Shown here: positions 26,331 to 35,329 of the stretch, in pieces
Layout of the letters: every line of letters begins with the position of its first letter
How positions within the stretch are numbered: position 1 is the first letter of the stretch
Origin: Bacteroidaceae bacterium
GTDB lineage: Bacteria > Bacteroidota > Bacteroidia > Bacteroidales > Bacteroidaceae
Reading direction: 5' to 3'
Length of the DNA stretch: 61,153 nt
Assembly (NCBI GenBank): GCA_900769465.1
Contig: CAAGGT010000224.1
Coordinates: forward strand, 1 to 61,153
Translations under genes and position numbers: made by a program
The notes under the pieces: model-generated
What the model was told of the DNA's origin: nothing
The model's input: the letters and a program-made list of their open reading frames with translations, nothing else
Databases searched by the model: none

Positions 26331-26783
26331 ATGGAAAACAGACAAAAGAAACAACACGACCTTGACTTGAGATATTTGAGAATGGCAACCATCTGGGCCG
26401 AGAATTCATACTGCGTACGCCGCAAGGTAGGCGCTCTCATCGTAAAGGACAAGATGATAATCTCCGACGGATACAACGGTACACCGGCCGGTTTCGAGAA
26501 TATATGCGAGAACGAAGACGGCTTCACAAAGCCATATGTCCTTCACGCCGAGGCCAATGCCATAACAAAGATAGCCTGCTCCAACAACAATAGCGCAGGG
26601 GCAACCATGTATGTCACCACGTCACCCTGCATAGAGTGCGCGAAGCTCATTGTACAGGCAGGCATAAAGCGTGTGGTCTACAGCAATAAGTACCGCCTCA
26701 CCGACGGTATAGACCTGCTCACAAGAGCCGGAATAGAGGTTGTGTACATTGATTTGACTGACAGCGAAAACAGCAACAGATGA
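26331..26783 (+). CDS. dCMP deaminase
   Basis: A 150-residue zinc deaminase of the ComEB/dCMP type, converting dCMP to dUMP for thymidylate synthesis. The zinc site is H72-A-E74 with C100 and C103 (PCIECAK). The region NGTPAGFENICENEDGF is the typical substrate loop of this group. It starts 2 bp after the lipoprotein stop and overlaps the protease gene by 4 bp (ATGA), so its translation is likely coupled to both neighbours. Confidence 0.93.
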   Translation: MENRQKKQHDLDLRYLRMATIWAENSYCVRRKVGALIVKDKMIISDGYNGTPAGFENICENEDGFTKPYVLHAEANAITKIACSNNNSAGATMYVTTSPCIECAKLIVQAGIKRVVYSNKYRLTDGIDLLTRAGIEVVYIDLTDSENSNR

Positions 26784-28381
26784 AACGCCTGATACCCATA
26801 CTGGTAACAATGACATGCCTGTTGCTCGGATATTATGCCGGCACCAGCAACACCCTGTCACAAATCAAGAAACATCTTGCAATTCCACATGAGAACAAGA
26901 TGAACGAGGTTCTGAGCGTTGTAAATAACATGTATGTCGACGATGTGGAAATAGACTCAATCATTGAAAAGTGCATACCGAACATCGTTACCGAACTCGA
27001 CCCCCACAGCATATACATACCCATCGAAGAGGTAGAGGAGACCAACTCGGAGCTTGAGAGCAGCTTCAGCGGCATTGGAATACGGTTCACCATACAGGAG
27101 GACACCATCAACATTAGCGAAGTGATACGCAATGGCCCATCCGAGAAAGTCGGTCTGCTTGCCGGTGACCGCATAATAAAGGTCAACGACACCCTTTTCG
27201 TCGGTAAGGGAGTATGCACCAACGACAAGGCAATGAAAAAGCTCAAAGGCCCCAAAGGAAGCTTTGTAAAACTGGCCGTACAGCGTTACGGAGAACCCGA
27301 CCTGCTCGATTTCATCATACGTCGTGACCAAATACCCGTAGAGAGTATTGAGGCCTACTACCTGATCGACGACAAGTGGGGATACATACAGGTAGAGCGC
27401 TTTGCCGAGAATACGTTTGCCGAGTTCATACAAGCAATGGTTGAACTTGCATACAGTAACGCACAAGGCTTCATTTTAGACCTTCGCGGCAATGGCGGAG
27501 GATATTTGGGCATTGCCATTGAAATGGCAAACCAGTTCCTCGACAAGGACGACATAATCGTGTACACCGAGGGAGCCCACAGTAAGAAGACCATTGAACG
27601 CGCCAACGGACACGGAGTGTTCAGGAGAGCACCGCTTGTGGTACTTGTAGACGAGACATCGGCATCGGCAAGCGAAATCATTGCCGGAACAATACAGGAC
27701 AACGACCGCGGCATAATCATTGGCCGTCGTTCTTTCGGCAAGGGACTTGTACAACAACCCATAACATTGAAGGATGGTTCAATGATAAGGCTTACCATCG
27801 CGCGCTACCACACACCATCGGGACGCTGCATACAGAAGCCCTACAACAAAGGTGACCGCAACGATTATGACAAAGAAATCCTCGACCGTTACAACCGAGG
27901 CGAATTCTTTTCACAGGACAGCATACAGCAGAACGAGGAACTCATCTACAAGACAAAGAAAGGACGCACGGTATACGGCGGTGGCGGCATTACACCCGAC
28001 ATTTTCGTTTCGAGCGACACCACCGATGTGACACCATACTGCAACGAGGTATTCTCACGTGGCCTGATTTCGCAGTTTACGCTCAAATTCAGCAACAACA
28101 ACCGCCACAACCTAACAGACTACCGGAGCTATGAGACACTCACAGCACACCTTGAAGAGATGAACCTGTTCAACAACTTTGTCAAATATGCAACAGACAA
28201 AGGCGTAAAAGCAAGTAAAGAGGAGATACAAAAGTCGGAAAAGATATTGAAACGTTCACTCTATTCAAATGTAACATACCAATTGCTCGGAATGCGTGAA
28301 CATGTCAAATTCATAAATCTTGAAGATGCCACAGTACTCAAGGCCATTGAAGTACTTGAGCGTGGCGAAGCATTCCCCTAA
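26780..28381 (+). CDS. S41 C-terminal processing protease with PDZ domain
   Basis: A 533-residue carboxy-terminal protease. A hydrophobic N-terminal segment (about 4-22) serves as signal or anchor, placing the protein in the periplasm. A PDZ domain spans about 90-170 (SGIGIRFTIQEDTINISEVI, GLLAGDRIIKVND). The S41 domain has RGNGGGYLG, catalytic Ser296 in DETSASASEI and Lys321 in SFGKGLVQ, spaced 25 residues as in CtpA/Prc. The C-terminal 120 residues are a helical extension. It is the last gene of the operon that begins with the M3 peptidase. Confidence 0.93.
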   Translation: MKRLIPILVTMTCLLLGYYAGTSNTLSQIKKHLAIPHENKMNEVLSVVNNMYVDDVEIDSIIEKCIPNIVTELDPHSIYIPIEEVEETNSELESSFSGIGIRFTIQEDTINISEVIRNGPSEKVGLLAGDRIIKVNDTLFVGKGVCTNDKAMKKLKGPKGSFVKLAVQRYGEPDLLDFIIRRDQIPVESIEAYYLIDDKWGYIQVERFAENTFAEFIQAMVELAYSNAQGFILDLRGNGGGYLGIAIEMANQFLDKDDIIVYTEGAHSKKTIERANGHGVFRRAPLVVLVDETSASASEIIAGTIQDNDRGIIIGRRSFGKGLVQQPITLKDGSMIRLTIARYHTPSGRCIQKPYNKGDRNDYDKEILDRYNRGEFFSQDSIQQNEELIYKTKKGRTVYGGGGITPDIFVSSDTTDVTPYCNEVFSRGLISQFTLKFSNNNRHNLTDYRSYETLTAHLEEMNLFNNFVKYATDKGVKASKEEIQKSEKILKRSLYSNVTYQLLGMREHVKFINLEDATVLKAIEVLERGEAFP

Positions 28382-28426
28382 AAGCGAATAAATGCTGTCC
28401 AGACACCACAAAATATCAAAACAGCA

Positions 28427-28456
28427 TTTCGCTTTAAAATAAAAGTTGTATCTTCG
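28427..28456 (+). promoter_or_regulatory. Putative tRNA-Gly promoter
   Basis: TTTC at 28427-28430, an 18-bp spacer and TATCTTCG at 28449-28456. The tRNA begins 18 bp further on. Confidence 0.5.
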
Positions 28457-28474
28457 CAAACAGAAACACTCGTT

Positions 28475-28547
28475 GCGGTAGTAGCTCAGTTGGTAGAGCA
28501 TTGGCTTCCCAAGCCAAGGGTCGCGGGTTCGAGCCCCGTTTACCGCT
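28475..28547 (+). tRNA. tRNA-Gly (anticodon CCC)
   Basis: The 73-nt sequence folds as a cloverleaf: acceptor GCGGTAG with TTACCGC, D arm GCTC/GAGC, anticodon stem TTGGC/GCCAA with loop TTCCCAA (anticodon CCC), and T arm GCGGG-TTCGAGC-CCCGT. The discriminator base is T, as usual for glycine, and CCA is not encoded. The last 26 nt are repeated downstream in tandem 130-bp units. Confidence 0.95.
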
Positions 28548-28559
28548 CCTAAAGAATTA

Positions 28560-28594
28560 ATGGTCGCCATATCAATGGTGGCCATAAGTTTTTT
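28560..28594 (+). terminator. tRNA-Gly terminator, first copy
   Basis: ATGGTCGCCAT (28560-28570) pairs with ATGGTGGCCAT (28575-28585) using two G-U pairs, loop ATCA, followed by AAGTTTTTT. Confidence 0.8.
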
Positions 28595-28689
28595 AGGAAT
28601 GTACAAATAGAACCCGCGACCCTATTAAACAAGGAAAAGCGCTGCTTGCAGCGCGGGTTCGAGCCCCGTTTACCGCTCCTAAAGAATTA

Positions 28690-28724
28690 ATGGTCGCCAT
28701 ATCAGTGGTGGCCATAAGTTTTTT
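28690..28724 (+). terminator. tRNA-Gly terminator, duplicated copy
   Basis: Same hairpin 130 bp downstream; one A-to-G change at the foot of the loop keeps pairing as G-U. Confidence 0.75.
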
Positions 28725-28972
28725 AGGAATGTACAAATAGAACCCGCGACCCCATTAAACAAGGAAAAGCGCTGCTTGCAGCGCGGGTTCGAGCCCCGCT
28801 TTTCAAAAGATTTGATTTACAACATATCACACCAATAGTTTACAAAACAACTTTTTGTGCAAAACAGATTGGAGATTTTTGTGTGTATTCTTCTATGTAG
28901 TCTGTATCTAGTACTATTAAACCAACACTGCAAGAATTTGCTGTTTGCAATACTATGTGTAGAATTTTTTAC

Positions 28973-28980
28973 TACTTTTG
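28973..28980 (+). promoter_or_regulatory. Putative -7 box for the carbonic anhydrase gene
   Basis: TACTTTTG, an exact TAnnTTTG box, 116 bp before the ATG. The sequence from 28799 to 29096 is otherwise AT-rich and shows no gene I would support. Confidence 0.45.
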
Positions 28981-29096
28981 CAAATGTTAACAGAAAGGGG
29001 TTGGAAAATACAGACCATAACTTTTTCGAGGCCCATGCAGAGTTCGTGTGAAAGGATTATAGATAAAAAAGTGATAACATCTGTAGATTAAAGACT

Positions 29097-29756
29097 ATGA
29101 ACAAAAGACTATTTCTAAATTTGGCAGCTCTCATCTTTGCTGTGATGACCTTCACAATGTGCAAGGAGCAGCCGGTAGCAACACCATCAACACCGGAAGA
29201 GGCTTTGGCCGAGCTGATTGCCGGAAATGAGCGTTATGTGAATGAAAAAAGTATCCATCCGCACGGGGATGTGGATAGAGTAAAGGACACTGCTCCCCAT
29301 CAGGCTCCATTTGCAGCTGTGGTGGGTTGTTCAGACTCGCGTGTGCCGGTGGAATTGCTTTTCGACCAGGGAATCGGTGATATATTCGTCATCCGCACAG
29401 CCGGAAACAACGTCAACAGCGAGATGGTTATGGGAAGTATCGATTATGCAATTGAGCATCTTGGAGTGAAAATTCTGCTTGTGCTCGGCCACGGCTCCTG
29501 CGGTGGAGTTACAGGTGCCATTTCTGACGGAGAGGAGGAGCACGGAAACATAGGACACCTACTGGGTACCATACGTAATGACGTGAGTGACTATGTAGGC
29601 AAGACTGAGTGCCTTGACGCTGCAATACGTCATCACACACAGGTTCAGGTTGAACGCATCATTGCTTACCCTCATATAGCAGAGAAAATAGCGAACGGCG
29701 AATTGCTTGTAAAGAAAGCCTACTACGATGTAAATACAGGCAAGGTAACATATTGA
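29097..29756 (+). CDS. Exported beta-carbonic anhydrase (probable lipoprotein)
   Basis: A 219-residue beta-class carbonic anhydrase, which interconverts CO2 and bicarbonate. Zinc-site motifs are C78-S-D80-S-R82 and H132-G-S-C135. Unlike the usual cytoplasmic form, it has an N-terminal signal sequence ending at Cys22 (FTMC-KE), which looks like a lipobox, and a Thr/Pro-rich spacer before the catalytic domain. It should therefore be attached to a membrane on the outer side. It is transcribed alone, converging with nspC at a shared terminator. Confidence 0.9.
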   Translation: MNKRLFLNLAALIFAVMTFTMCKEQPVATPSTPEEALAELIAGNERYVNEKSIHPHGDVDRVKDTAPHQAPFAAVVGCSDSRVPVELLFDQGIGDIFVIRTAGNNVNSEMVMGSIDYAIEHLGVKILLVLGHGSCGGVTGAISDGEEEHGNIGHLLGTIRNDVSDYVGKTECLDAAIRHHTQVQVERIIAYPHIAEKIANGELLVKKAYYDVNTGKVTY

Positions 29757-29798
29757 AGACAAACACAGGATTTTCAATTATACTGAAAACATATCAAT

Positions 29799-29838
29799 AA
29801 AAAGACAAGCAACCCTTCAAAGAGTTGCTTGTCTTTTT
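29799..29838. terminator. Bidirectional terminator between carbonic anhydrase and nspC
   Basis: AAAAAGACAAGCAAC and GTTGCTTGTCTTTTT form a perfect 15-bp stem with a 10-nt loop and A/T runs on both sides, serving both convergent genes. Confidence 0.92.
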
Positions 29839-29854
29839 AACTGACTATATCCAA

Positions 29855-31024
29855 TCAACACATCCTGTCTCTGTAATCCTCGTATCCATAGACCTTGAAC
29901 ATTTCCAGATTACCATCGGCACGCAATAGTGCAATGCTGGGGTGTGATATACCGTTGAACATATTGGTCTTTACCGTTGTATAGTGTATCATATCCTCGA
30001 ACACCACTCTATCACCCACCTTCAGCGGCTGCGGAAATTTCCAACTTCCCATATAATCGCCGCTCAAGCAACTGTTTCCGCCAAGACGGTATATATTCTC
30101 CTCGAATGGAGCGCCCTTTACGGCATCGGCCTCGAGCGATTCGGCACCTGTTACCACAGGCTGATAAGGCATCTCGAGACAATCGGGCATATGACAGGTG
30201 AAGCTCACGTTCAGTATTGCAGTACGTATACCGCGACTCTCGACAATATCCACCACCTGTGACACAAGTGAGCCTGTCTGCCAAGCAAATGCAGAACCGG
30301 GTTCCAATATCACCTGCAGATTGGGATAACGGGCACGAAGTCTCTTTAGCAAACCGATGAGATGCTCCACATCATAGTCCTTACGCGTCATCAGGTGTCC
30401 ACCGCCCAGGTTAAGCCACTTTATCTTCGGGAGCCACTTGCCGAATTTTTCCTCGATATGCACCAACGTATTCTCCAGGGCGTAGGAACTTGACTCGCAG
30501 TGGCAATGACAATGAAAACCCTCTATTCCCACAGGCAGTTCTTCGGGCAACAGGTCGGCCGTAACGCCAAAACGGCTGCCGGGAGCGCAAGGATTGTAGA
30601 GTTCCGTTTCAATCTCGGAATATTCGGGGTTAATGCGTATTCCGCACGAAATGGCGTGCCCGGCATCCTTTGTCAATGGATAGAAACGCTCATATTGCGA
30701 GAGGGAATTGAACGAGATATGGCTGCTGCAACGCATCATCTCGTCAAATTCCTCGACCGTATATGCAGGCGAAAAGGCGTGCGCCCTGCTGCCGAACTCC
30801 TCAAAAGCAAGACGTGCCTCGTGTATGGAACTTGCCGTCACGGAATTTATATACTCGCGGAAGATTGGAAAACTCTTCCACAAGGCAAAAGCCTTGAATG
30901 CCAGAATAATCTCAACCCCGGCCTCACGCGCCACACGGCTAATGAGTTCCAAATTACGGCGCAACAGCACCTCCTCCATCACATAACAGGGTGACGGTAC
31001 TTTGTTTATCATCTCTTTGTCCAT
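29855..31024 (-). CDS. nspC: Carboxynorspermidine decarboxylase
   Basis: A 389-residue PLP enzyme of the alanine racemase-fold decarboxylases that makes spermidine or norspermidine from its carboxy precursor. It has PSPCYVMEE at the start, the PLP lysine K44 in ILAFKAFALWKSF, HCHCESSSY, the phosphate-binding LNLGGGHLMTRKDYD, EPGSAFAWQTG, and the C-terminal catalytic region NSCLSGDYMGSW. The ATG overlaps the stop of the helicase gene by one base (TAATG), so the two form an operon. The partner carboxynorspermidine dehydrogenase is not in this window. Confidence 0.95.
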   Translation of the reverse strand: MDKEMINKVPSPCYVMEEVLLRRNLELISRVAREAGVEIILAFKAFALWKSFPIFREYINSVTASSIHEARLAFEEFGSRAHAFSPAYTVEEFDEMMRCSSHISFNSLSQYERFYPLTKDAGHAISCGIRINPEYSEIETELYNPCAPGSRFGVTADLLPEELPVGIEGFHCHCHCESSSYALENTLVHIEEKFGKWLPKIKWLNLGGGHLMTRKDYDVEHLIGLLKRLRARYPNLQVILEPGSAFAWQTGSLVSQVVDIVESRGIRTAILNVSFTCHMPDCLEMPYQPVVTGAESLEADAVKGAPFEENIYRLGGNSCLSGDYMGSWKFPQPLKVGDRVVFEDMIHYTTVKTNMFNGISHPSIALLRADGNLEMFKVYGYEDYRDRMC

Positions 31025-33462
31025 TATCCTATAATTTTCAGTTTAGCAAATTTGAGCAGCAGTGTCTTCACTCCTGCATTCTGGAATTTTATCGTAGCCT
31101 TTGCATTCTCGCCGACACCCTCGGCAGACTGCACCTCACCCACTCCAAAACGGTCGTGCTGCACTATAGCACCCGGTCTTATTCCCGGCTGCGCACTGCC
31201 CGCAGAGCCCTGGCTGTAACGCTGTACATCGGAAACACGATAGAGGTTTGCGGGGCGCTGAACAGGAGTTGTTTGAGACGGTACACCGGCAGGGCGTGCC
31301 ACCTGTCCGCCACCTCTTTGCAGCTCTGCAGAACGGCTATATGTGGAAGTGCCGGCTGCGGTACGGCCAAATTGCGGCCTGCCGCTCTCTTCCTGCCCAT
31401 ACCCATAGGCCGAGCGCCTTCCAAAGTTGTTGGTACCACCGAACATACCACCGGAACGGAACGACTGTTGCTGCTGACGTTGCTGCACTCCACCACCATT
31501 GGGCATAACCATGAATGCAGGGTCTATCTCTTTTATAAAGCAGCTGGGTTCACAGAACCCGAACTGTCCATACTTGTAACGGCTCTTTGCATATGACAGG
31601 ATACAATGGTCCTTTGCGCGCGTAATGGCCACATAAAGCAGACGGCGCTCCTCCTCCATCTCACGCAACGATTCGCGTGCACTTGCATTGGGGAACAGTT
31701 CCTCCTCGAGACCAACGATGAACACAGCAGGAAATTCCAGTCCCTTTGCCGAATGTACCGTCATCAATGTTATGCGTTCTCCATCACCGGTATCCTCATT
31801 CTCGAGGTCGGACATAAGCGATACCTCGGACAGGAAATCGGAAAGGCCGGTATTTGCATTGCCCTCCTCAAGATGCATATCCACAAAATCCTCTACAGCC
31901 GCCATGAGAGCCTCTAGATTCTCCTGGCGTGACTTGCCCTCGACACTCATATCGCGATAGAGTTCTTCGCGTATGCCGCTCTCCTTCACCACAACACGCG
32001 CCACCTCAATGGCACTCTTTTCGGCTGCAAGGAGCGAAAAGCCGGTTATCATATCGGCAAAGGCTGTCAACTTTGCAAGAGCGCCCTTGTTCAGGTCTAC
32101 ACCATAGGCCACAGGGTCCGAAAGCACCTGCCACAGGCTCAATCCACGCTCCACCGCGGCATCCTTGACCTTTTGTATTGTCTTGTCACCTATTCCACGT
32201 GCCGGATAGTTTATTATGCGTTTGAAAGCCTCTTCATCGTTCCTGTTGCATATGAGACGGAAATAGGCTATCACGTCCTTCACCTCCTTGCGCTGATAGA
32301 ACGAAAGGCCACCGAATATACGGTAAGGGAATCCACGACGCCTGAAAGCCTCCTCAAACACACGCGACTGAGCATTGGTGCGGTAGAGGATGGCAAAATC
32401 GCTGAAGCCCAAACCCTGACGACGACGCAGTTCGGCAATCTTGTTGGCAACAATCTCCACCTCCTCCAGATCGGAGTATGCAGGATACAGTTCGAGCGGT
32501 GTTCCCTCGCCACGCTCTGAATAGACATTCTTCTTTATCTGTTGACTGTTCCTTGCTATAAGGCTGTTGGCAGCATTCACAATCATCCTTGTAGAACGGT
32601 AATTCTGCTCAAGTTTGAAGATTTCGGCACCACCGTAACGTTCGGTAAAGCCCAATATATTGCCAATGTTGGCACCGCGGAACGAATATATGCTCTGTGC
32701 ATCGTCACCCACCACACACACCGCCTTGCGTTCCTGTGTCAATTGCCACACAATGCAGGCCTGTACGTAGTTGGTATCCTGAAACTCATCGACAAGCACA
32801 TAACGGAAACGTTCCACATACTGACGGCGCACATCGGGGAAATCCTTGAAAAGACGATAGGTATTCACCAGCAAATCATCAAAATCCATAGCATTTGCCA
32901 GACGGCAACGTTCGGCATACCTTTTGTATATATCATATACTGCCGGGATGCGGGCTCTCTTATCGTCACCGCGCAGCCCTTGGTCATTCTCATAATCCGA
33001 TGGTGATATGAGACTGCTCTTTGCCGATGAAATGCGCTCGGCAATGGCATTCGGTTTGTACACCTTGTCATCGAGCTGCATATCCTTTATTATACTCTTG
33101 ACAAGGCTGCGCGAATCGCTTTGGTCATAGATGGTAAACTGCGGGTCGTAACCTATGTGATGTGCCTCGCGGCGCAGTATCTTTGAAAAGACAGAGTGGA
33201 ATGTACCCATCCACAACATAGATGCTGCCCTTGAACCCACACGTGCAGCAATACGCTCCTTCATCTCATTTGCAGCCTTGTTGGTAAAGGTGAGCGCAAG
33301 TATGGACCATGGGTCGTAGCCGTTTTCGAGCAGATAGGCTATCTTGTATGTAAGCACACGGGTCTTGCCCGAACCGGCACCGGCTATCACCAGCGAAGGC
33401 CCGTCGAGATAACGCACGGCATCGAGCTGTGCCCCGTTCAGTTCATCCTCGTAATTTATCAT
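31024..33462 (-). CDS. pcrA: UvrD/PcrA/Rep-family ATP-dependent DNA helicase
   Basis: An 812-residue superfamily 1A 3'-5' DNA helicase for repair and replication restart. Helicase motifs: Q-like LNGAQLDAV, Walker A AGAGSGKT (27-34), LTFTNKAANEM, VDEFQDTN (Walker B), GDDAQSIYSFRGA, LEQNYRST, TVHSAKGLEFPAVF and VAITRAKD. Residues about 660-760 are a low-complexity Gly/Gln/Arg linker, and the last 50 residues form the small C-terminal Tudor-like domain of PcrA/UvrD (GAIVQHDRFGVGEV). The nspC gene follows with a one-base overlap. Confidence 0.95.
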   Translation of the reverse strand: MINYEDELNGAQLDAVRYLDGPSLVIAGAGSGKTRVLTYKIAYLLENGYDPWSILALTFTNKAANEMKERIAARVGSRAASMLWMGTFHSVFSKILRREAHHIGYDPQFTIYDQSDSRSLVKSIIKDMQLDDKVYKPNAIAERISSAKSSLISPSDYENDQGLRGDDKRARIPAVYDIYKRYAERCRLANAMDFDDLLVNTYRLFKDFPDVRRQYVERFRYVLVDEFQDTNYVQACIVWQLTQERKAVCVVGDDAQSIYSFRGANIGNILGFTERYGGAEIFKLEQNYRSTRMIVNAANSLIARNSQQIKKNVYSERGEGTPLELYPAYSDLEEVEIVANKIAELRRRQGLGFSDFAILYRTNAQSRVFEEAFRRRGFPYRIFGGLSFYQRKEVKDVIAYFRLICNRNDEEAFKRIINYPARGIGDKTIQKVKDAAVERGLSLWQVLSDPVAYGVDLNKGALAKLTAFADMITGFSLLAAEKSAIEVARVVVKESGIREELYRDMSVEGKSRQENLEALMAAVEDFVDMHLEEGNANTGLSDFLSEVSLMSDLENEDTGDGERITLMTVHSAKGLEFPAVFIVGLEEELFPNASARESLREMEEERRLLYVAITRAKDHCILSYAKSRYKYGQFGFCEPSCFIKEIDPAFMVMPNGGGVQQRQQQQSFRSGGMFGGTNNFGRRSAYGYGQEESGRPQFGRTAAGTSTYSRSAELQRGGGQVARPAGVPSQTTPVQRPANLYRVSDVQRYSQGSAGSAQPGIRPGAIVQHDRFGVGEVQSAEGVGENAKATIKFQNAGVKTLLLKFAKLKIIG

Positions 33463-33599
33463 TCTCCAAAATGTGTTTTACCAGATAAGGCACCCGCACG
33501 ATGAGCGCCAATAATTTGCGAAGATATGCAAAAAAAGGCACAATAGCGAACATCGCAACAAAAACCTTGTTTACATTTTATATCCAAACAATAAATATC

Positions 33600-34217
33600 A
33601 TGAGTACATACACCAAAGCACCCCGCACTGGCTTTCAGATGCCACAGCTCACCTACCCCAGCGGAACGTTGGCACCCGTCATAAGCCAAGCCACAATCGA
33701 ATGCCACTACGGCAAACACCTGCAAGCCTATGTCGACAACCTGAACAAGCTTGTCACAGACACCGAGTACGAGGAGTACACCCTGCGCGAAATAGTGGAA
33801 CAGGCACCACCGGGCCCGCTATTCAACAATGCCGGGCAAGTGCTCAACCACTCGCTATACTTTGAGCAGTTCACGCCCGCAGCACCGGGCAACAACCGCC
33901 CCACCGGTAACCTCAAGGAGTTCATACATTTCGACTTCGGCAACTTCGACAATCTCAAGAAGAAGATGGAACAAGCTGCCGCATCACTCTTTGGCAGCGG
34001 TTGGGTTTGGCTTGCACAGGAGGAGAACGGCAAGCTCTCAATCATAAGCTGTTACAATGGCGACACGCCCATGCGCCGCCACATGACCGCACTTTATGGC
34101 ATTGACGTGTGGGAACACGCCTATTACCTCGACTATCAGAACCGTCGGGCCGAGCATGTAAAAAGGCTTTGGGAGATTGTCGATTGGGAAGTCGTCGAGA
34201 GCAGACTGGAGATATGA
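33600..34217 (+). CDS. sodB: Superoxide dismutase, Fe/Mn type
   Basis: A 205-residue Fe/Mn superoxide dismutase. Metal ligands lie in IECHYGKHLQAY (His36), LNHSLYFEQF, and DVWEHAYYLDYQNRR (Asp and His). The Gly-rich segment FGSGWVWLAQEE is also typical. The start at 33600 gives the standard length; the upstream frame from 33501 is unlikely to be translated. Cytoplasmic. In Bacteroides a single such enzyme often works with either iron or manganese. The gene is divergent from the helicase and ends inside a bidirectional terminator. Confidence 0.95.
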   Translation: MSTYTKAPRTGFQMPQLTYPSGTLAPVISQATIECHYGKHLQAYVDNLNKLVTDTEYEEYTLREIVEQAPPGPLFNNAGQVLNHSLYFEQFTPAAPGNNRPTGNLKEFIHFDFGNFDNLKKKMEQAAASLFGSGWVWLAQEENGKLSIISCYNGDTPMRRHMTALYGIDVWEHAYYLDYQNRRAEHVKRLWEIVDWEVVESRLEI

Positions 34218-34267
34218 CAAAAAGTACAGGCATCACCGACGCGTCGGTGCTGCCTGTACTTTTGTCA
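34215..34267. terminator. Near-perfect 53-bp palindrome between convergent sodB and EEP gene
   Basis: A 26-bp arm pairs with its mirror around GACGCGTC with one mismatch and one extra A. It starts at the TGA of sodB and has A and T runs on the two sides, so it can stop both convergent transcripts. Confidence 0.88.
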
Positions 34268-34285
34268 TCCTTCCGCAACAGAATA

Positions 34286-35329
34286 TCACTTTGCCTCTTT
34301 AATCAAATACACTATCACCGGCAAGTGGTCGCTGTAACCATTGAGCCACACACCACCCGCGTGGGTGCGCTTGGTATTTCCCTTGTAACGTCCCTCTTGC
34401 TGGAACATATAGTTGCGAGAGAAAATCTCGGTTTTGTAGAGTTTCAAAGTGGTACGGTCGGCACCAATGAGATTGCCGCTCAACACAACCTGGTCAAAGA
34501 GATTCCACTTGCCCTTGTACTTGAGAGTGCCCATGCCTTTCTTGCGAAGGATGTTCCACCAGGGATTGTACAGGTCGTGCGATGCCTGTATCTCCTCCTT
34601 TTCGCGCAAGGCACCCAGGCAGGTCTTCATGCTCTTGTCATCGGGGTCATCATTCATATCACCCATAATGAGAACCTTGCTATCGGGCATCTCGGCCATG
34701 ATAGAATCCTTCAACTGGCGCACCAGGACACCCGCACGTTCGCGCGCCGGAGATTTGGCATAACGCGAAGGCCAGTGATTGACAATGATGTGTACCGTCT
34801 CGCCACCCATATCACCGCTCACAATAAGGAATCCGCGTGTCTTGTATGTTGTGTCATTATCCTCGGTTGTATAAGGAGCAAGTTTTGCATTGATTGGTTT
34901 AAACAATTTGGGATTGTAGAGCAAAGCACAATCAACGCCGCGCCTGTCGGGGCCTTCTATGTGTACAAAATCCCAACCGCGCGGAGCAAGCACCTCGTGC
35001 TTCACAAGATCCTCGAGAACGCGGGAGTTCTCAATTTCAGATACACCCACAGCAGCCATACCCACAGGAAGCACATCGGTTCCCATCTCGTTCAGCACCG
35101 TTGCCATATTCTTGAGTTTGTTGGTATACTTCAGAGTACCCCACTTGTTCACTCCATCGGGCAGAAACTCATAATCGTTCTTTCCCTTGTCGTGGATTGT
35201 ATCGAACAGATTCTCAAGATTGTAGAAGCCCACGCTGTAGACCTCATACTTTTTCTGGGCATTGACCTGCGCCGTGAACAGGAGCGCAAACAGCACAACC
35301 AGAGCCGACAGGCATTTGTTTTTTCTCAT
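34286..35329 (-). CDS. Secreted endonuclease/exonuclease/phosphatase family protein
   Basis: A 347-residue exported EEP-fold hydrolase. Signal peptide about 1-24 (AQVNA-QK). EEP marks: YSVGFYNLENLFDT (Asn), GVSEIEN (metal Glu), VNHWPSR, LIMGDMNDDPDD (Asp/Asn) and GYSDHLPVIV (Asp/His). Members cut phosphodiester bonds in nucleic acids or inositol/phospho-lipids; exact substrate is not fixed here. The gene lies about 1.5 kb from the TonB receptor and OB-fold lipoprotein genes, separated by ilvC, and runs on the other strand. A role in extracellular nucleic acid use is inference from that closeness. Confidence 0.88.
   Translation of the reverse strand: MRKNKCLSALVVLFALLFTAQVNAQKKYEVYSVGFYNLENLFDTIHDKGKNDYEFLPDGVNKWGTLKYTNKLKNMATVLNEMGTDVLPVGMAAVGVSEIENSRVLEDLVKHEVLAPRGWDFVHIEGPDRRGVDCALLYNPKLFKPINAKLAPYTTEDNDTTYKTRGFLIVSGDMGGETVHIIVNHWPSRYAKSPARERAGVLVRQLKDSIMAEMPDSKVLIMGDMNDDPDDKSMKTCLGALREKEEIQASHDLYNPWWNILRKKGMGTLKYKGKWNLFDQVVLSGNLIGADRTTLKLYKTEIFSRNYMFQQEGRYKGNTKRTHAGGVWLNGYSDHLPVIVYLIKEAK

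Larger units (their letters stand above)
28522..28798 (+). repeat. 130-bp tandem repeat carrying the tRNA-Gly 3' end and terminator (2.1 copies)
   Basis: Unit 1 (28522-28651) and unit 2 (28652-28781) differ at only two bases; a third, partial copy (28782-28798) ends in CGAGCCCCG. Each unit starts with the last 26 nt of the tRNA (or this piece again), then the terminator hairpin, then 13-14 nt complementary to the tRNA variable/T-arm region (28610-28623 and 28740-28753), then the hairpin GCGCTGC-TT-GCAGCGC (28639-28654). The inverted piece can also pair with the next CGCGGGTTC. It could be scars of att-site recombination or a recent slippage duplication. Confidence 0.9.

Noticed and set aside
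28522..28798. CRISPR-like reading of the tandem repeats
   Set aside because: The units are adjacent and nearly identical over all 130 bp with no variable spacers, and there are no cas genes.
28857..29051. 64-codon frame before the carbonic anhydrase gene
   Set aside because: AT-rich, no ribosome site, overlaps the likely promoter; no family resemblance.
30991..31596. 201-codon plus-strand frame opposite the helicase gene
   Set aside because: Antisense to the C-terminal linker of pcrA; composition follows the low-complexity Gly/Gln/Arg coding on the other strand.
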